In this document: in pieces, positions 52,584 to 52,749 of the stretch
How positions within the stretch are numbered: the stretch's first letter is position 1
Layout: the number at the start of each line of letters is the position of its first letter
Assembly: GCF_024505055.1 (NCBI RefSeq)
Contig: NZ_JANIBL010000033.1
Coordinates: forward strand, 1 to 52,749
DNA: 52,749 nucleotides
Direction: 5' to 3'
Source of the DNA: Methylomonas rosea
GTDB taxonomy: Bacteria; Pseudomonadota; Gammaproteobacteria; Methylococcales; Methylomonadaceae
The notes under the pieces: generated by a model
What the model saw: only the letters and a program-made list of their open reading frames with translations
Database searches by the model: none
Told to the model about the DNA's origin: nothing
Translations under genes and position numbers: made by a program

Positions 52584-52613
52584 CGGGTTAATGCGGGTTA
52601 ATGCGGGTTAATT
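52584..52613. repeat. 10-bp tandem repeat, about three copies
   Basis: The unit CGGGTTAATG occurs at 52584-52593 and 52594-52603, with a third copy at 52604-52613 differing at its last base. It occupies the gap between the glycine-zipper gene and pit and includes the former's stop codon. Confidence 0.8.
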
Positions 52614-52749
52614 GACGACGTTGTGACCGCGCTGTCTGAGGCAGTTGCGGTAGGCATTTTTATAGCTGTCGTTGGCATGAATGCCCTGTTGAGCGCCGCC
52701 GCCAATGCCGCCTGCCGCCGCACCGATGGCCGCGCCAGTGCCAGGGTTG
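52608..52749 (-). CDS. Glycine-zipper protein, C-terminal fragment
   Basis: The 46 C-terminal residues are visible, cut by the window edge: NPGTGAAIGAAAGGIGGGAQ... and ending SYKNAYRNCLRQRGHNVVN. The Gly/Ala-spaced stretch is a glycine zipper, found in small outer-membrane or lipoprotein-type proteins; the tail has one cysteine. The N-terminus and start lie outside the window, so a signal peptide cannot be checked. The stop codon (52608-52610) lies within a 10-bp tandem repeat. Confidence 0.75.
   Translation of the reverse strand, partial: NPGTGAAIGAAAGGIGGGAQQGIHANDSYKNAYRNCLRQRGHNVVN

Overview
The window looks like chromosomal DNA of an aerobic gammaproteobacterial methanotroph, close to Methylomonas or a relative. 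Four things point there: a formyltransferase/hydrolase operon (fhcBADC) of the methanofuran/tetrahydromethanopterin C1 pathway, several exported proteins with VPLPA/PEP-CTERM sorting tails, a complete maturation set for an uptake [NiFe]-hydrogenase, and gammaproteobacterial gene orders (coaBC-dut-algC-argB, proC-yggT, sspAB). The assignment is inferred from gene content; no rRNA or tRNA gene was seen.

Layout. 1-287 holds hairpin repeats and no gene. 288-5512 is a tightly coupled hydrogenase maturation operon: hupH, rubredoxin, hybE-like, hupK, hypA, hypB, hypC, hypD. 5513-6890 interrupts the hyp genes with a small inverted-repeat (MITE-like) element, a small cytochrome c and a VapBC-type toxin-antitoxin pair, the last two on the minus strand. 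hypE and hypF follow (6891-10360); hypF carries a palindromic repeat inside its reading frame. 10353-12354 (minus) is a two-gene ATPase plus HNH nuclease pair resembling Septu (PtuAB), whose nuclease gene overlaps the 3' end of hypF. Then come a heavy-metal type RND pump without its usual partners, two tandem paralogous exported proteins with different C-terminal sorting tails behind a probable sigma-54 promoter, an HD-GYP protein and a third sorting-tail protein.

20152-25222 carries dnaB-alr, a DUF2797 gene, inorganic pyrophosphatase and a diguanylate cyclase coupled to a 26-residue hydrophobic ORF. 25223-27523 carries a Sel1/lytic transglycosylase protein, a 555-base structured gap and a fourth sorting-tail protein. 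27809-32906 is coaBC-dut-algC-argB, algC having a long membrane-anchored N-terminal extension. 32889-36949 (minus) holds a DUF4124 protein, yggT, proC and murJ. rpsT, a Gfo/Idh/MocA oxidoreductase, an ankyrin protein, clpB with a textbook sigma-32 promoter, and a cold-shock protein follow.

42325-49534 is a C1 region: a membrane protein with one CxxCH heme site, an 84-residue protein, then (minus) a pterin dehydratase-like gene, fhcB, fhcA, fhcD, fhcC and a radical SAM gene at the operon end. The window closes with sspA-sspB, pit with its DUF47 partner, and the C-terminal part of a glycine-zipper protein cut by the window edge.

How it fits together: the Hup/Hyp proteins build the NiFe(CN)2CO centre of a hydrogenase whose structural genes must lie outside the window, probably upstream. 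Fhc releases formate from formyl-tetrahydromethanopterin. HD-GYP and GGDEF proteins and the sorting-tail proteins suggest c-di-GMP control and surface or exopolysaccharide functions. The hyp region is the most visibly disturbed part, with repeats, toxin-antitoxin genes and defence genes inserted in or beside it.
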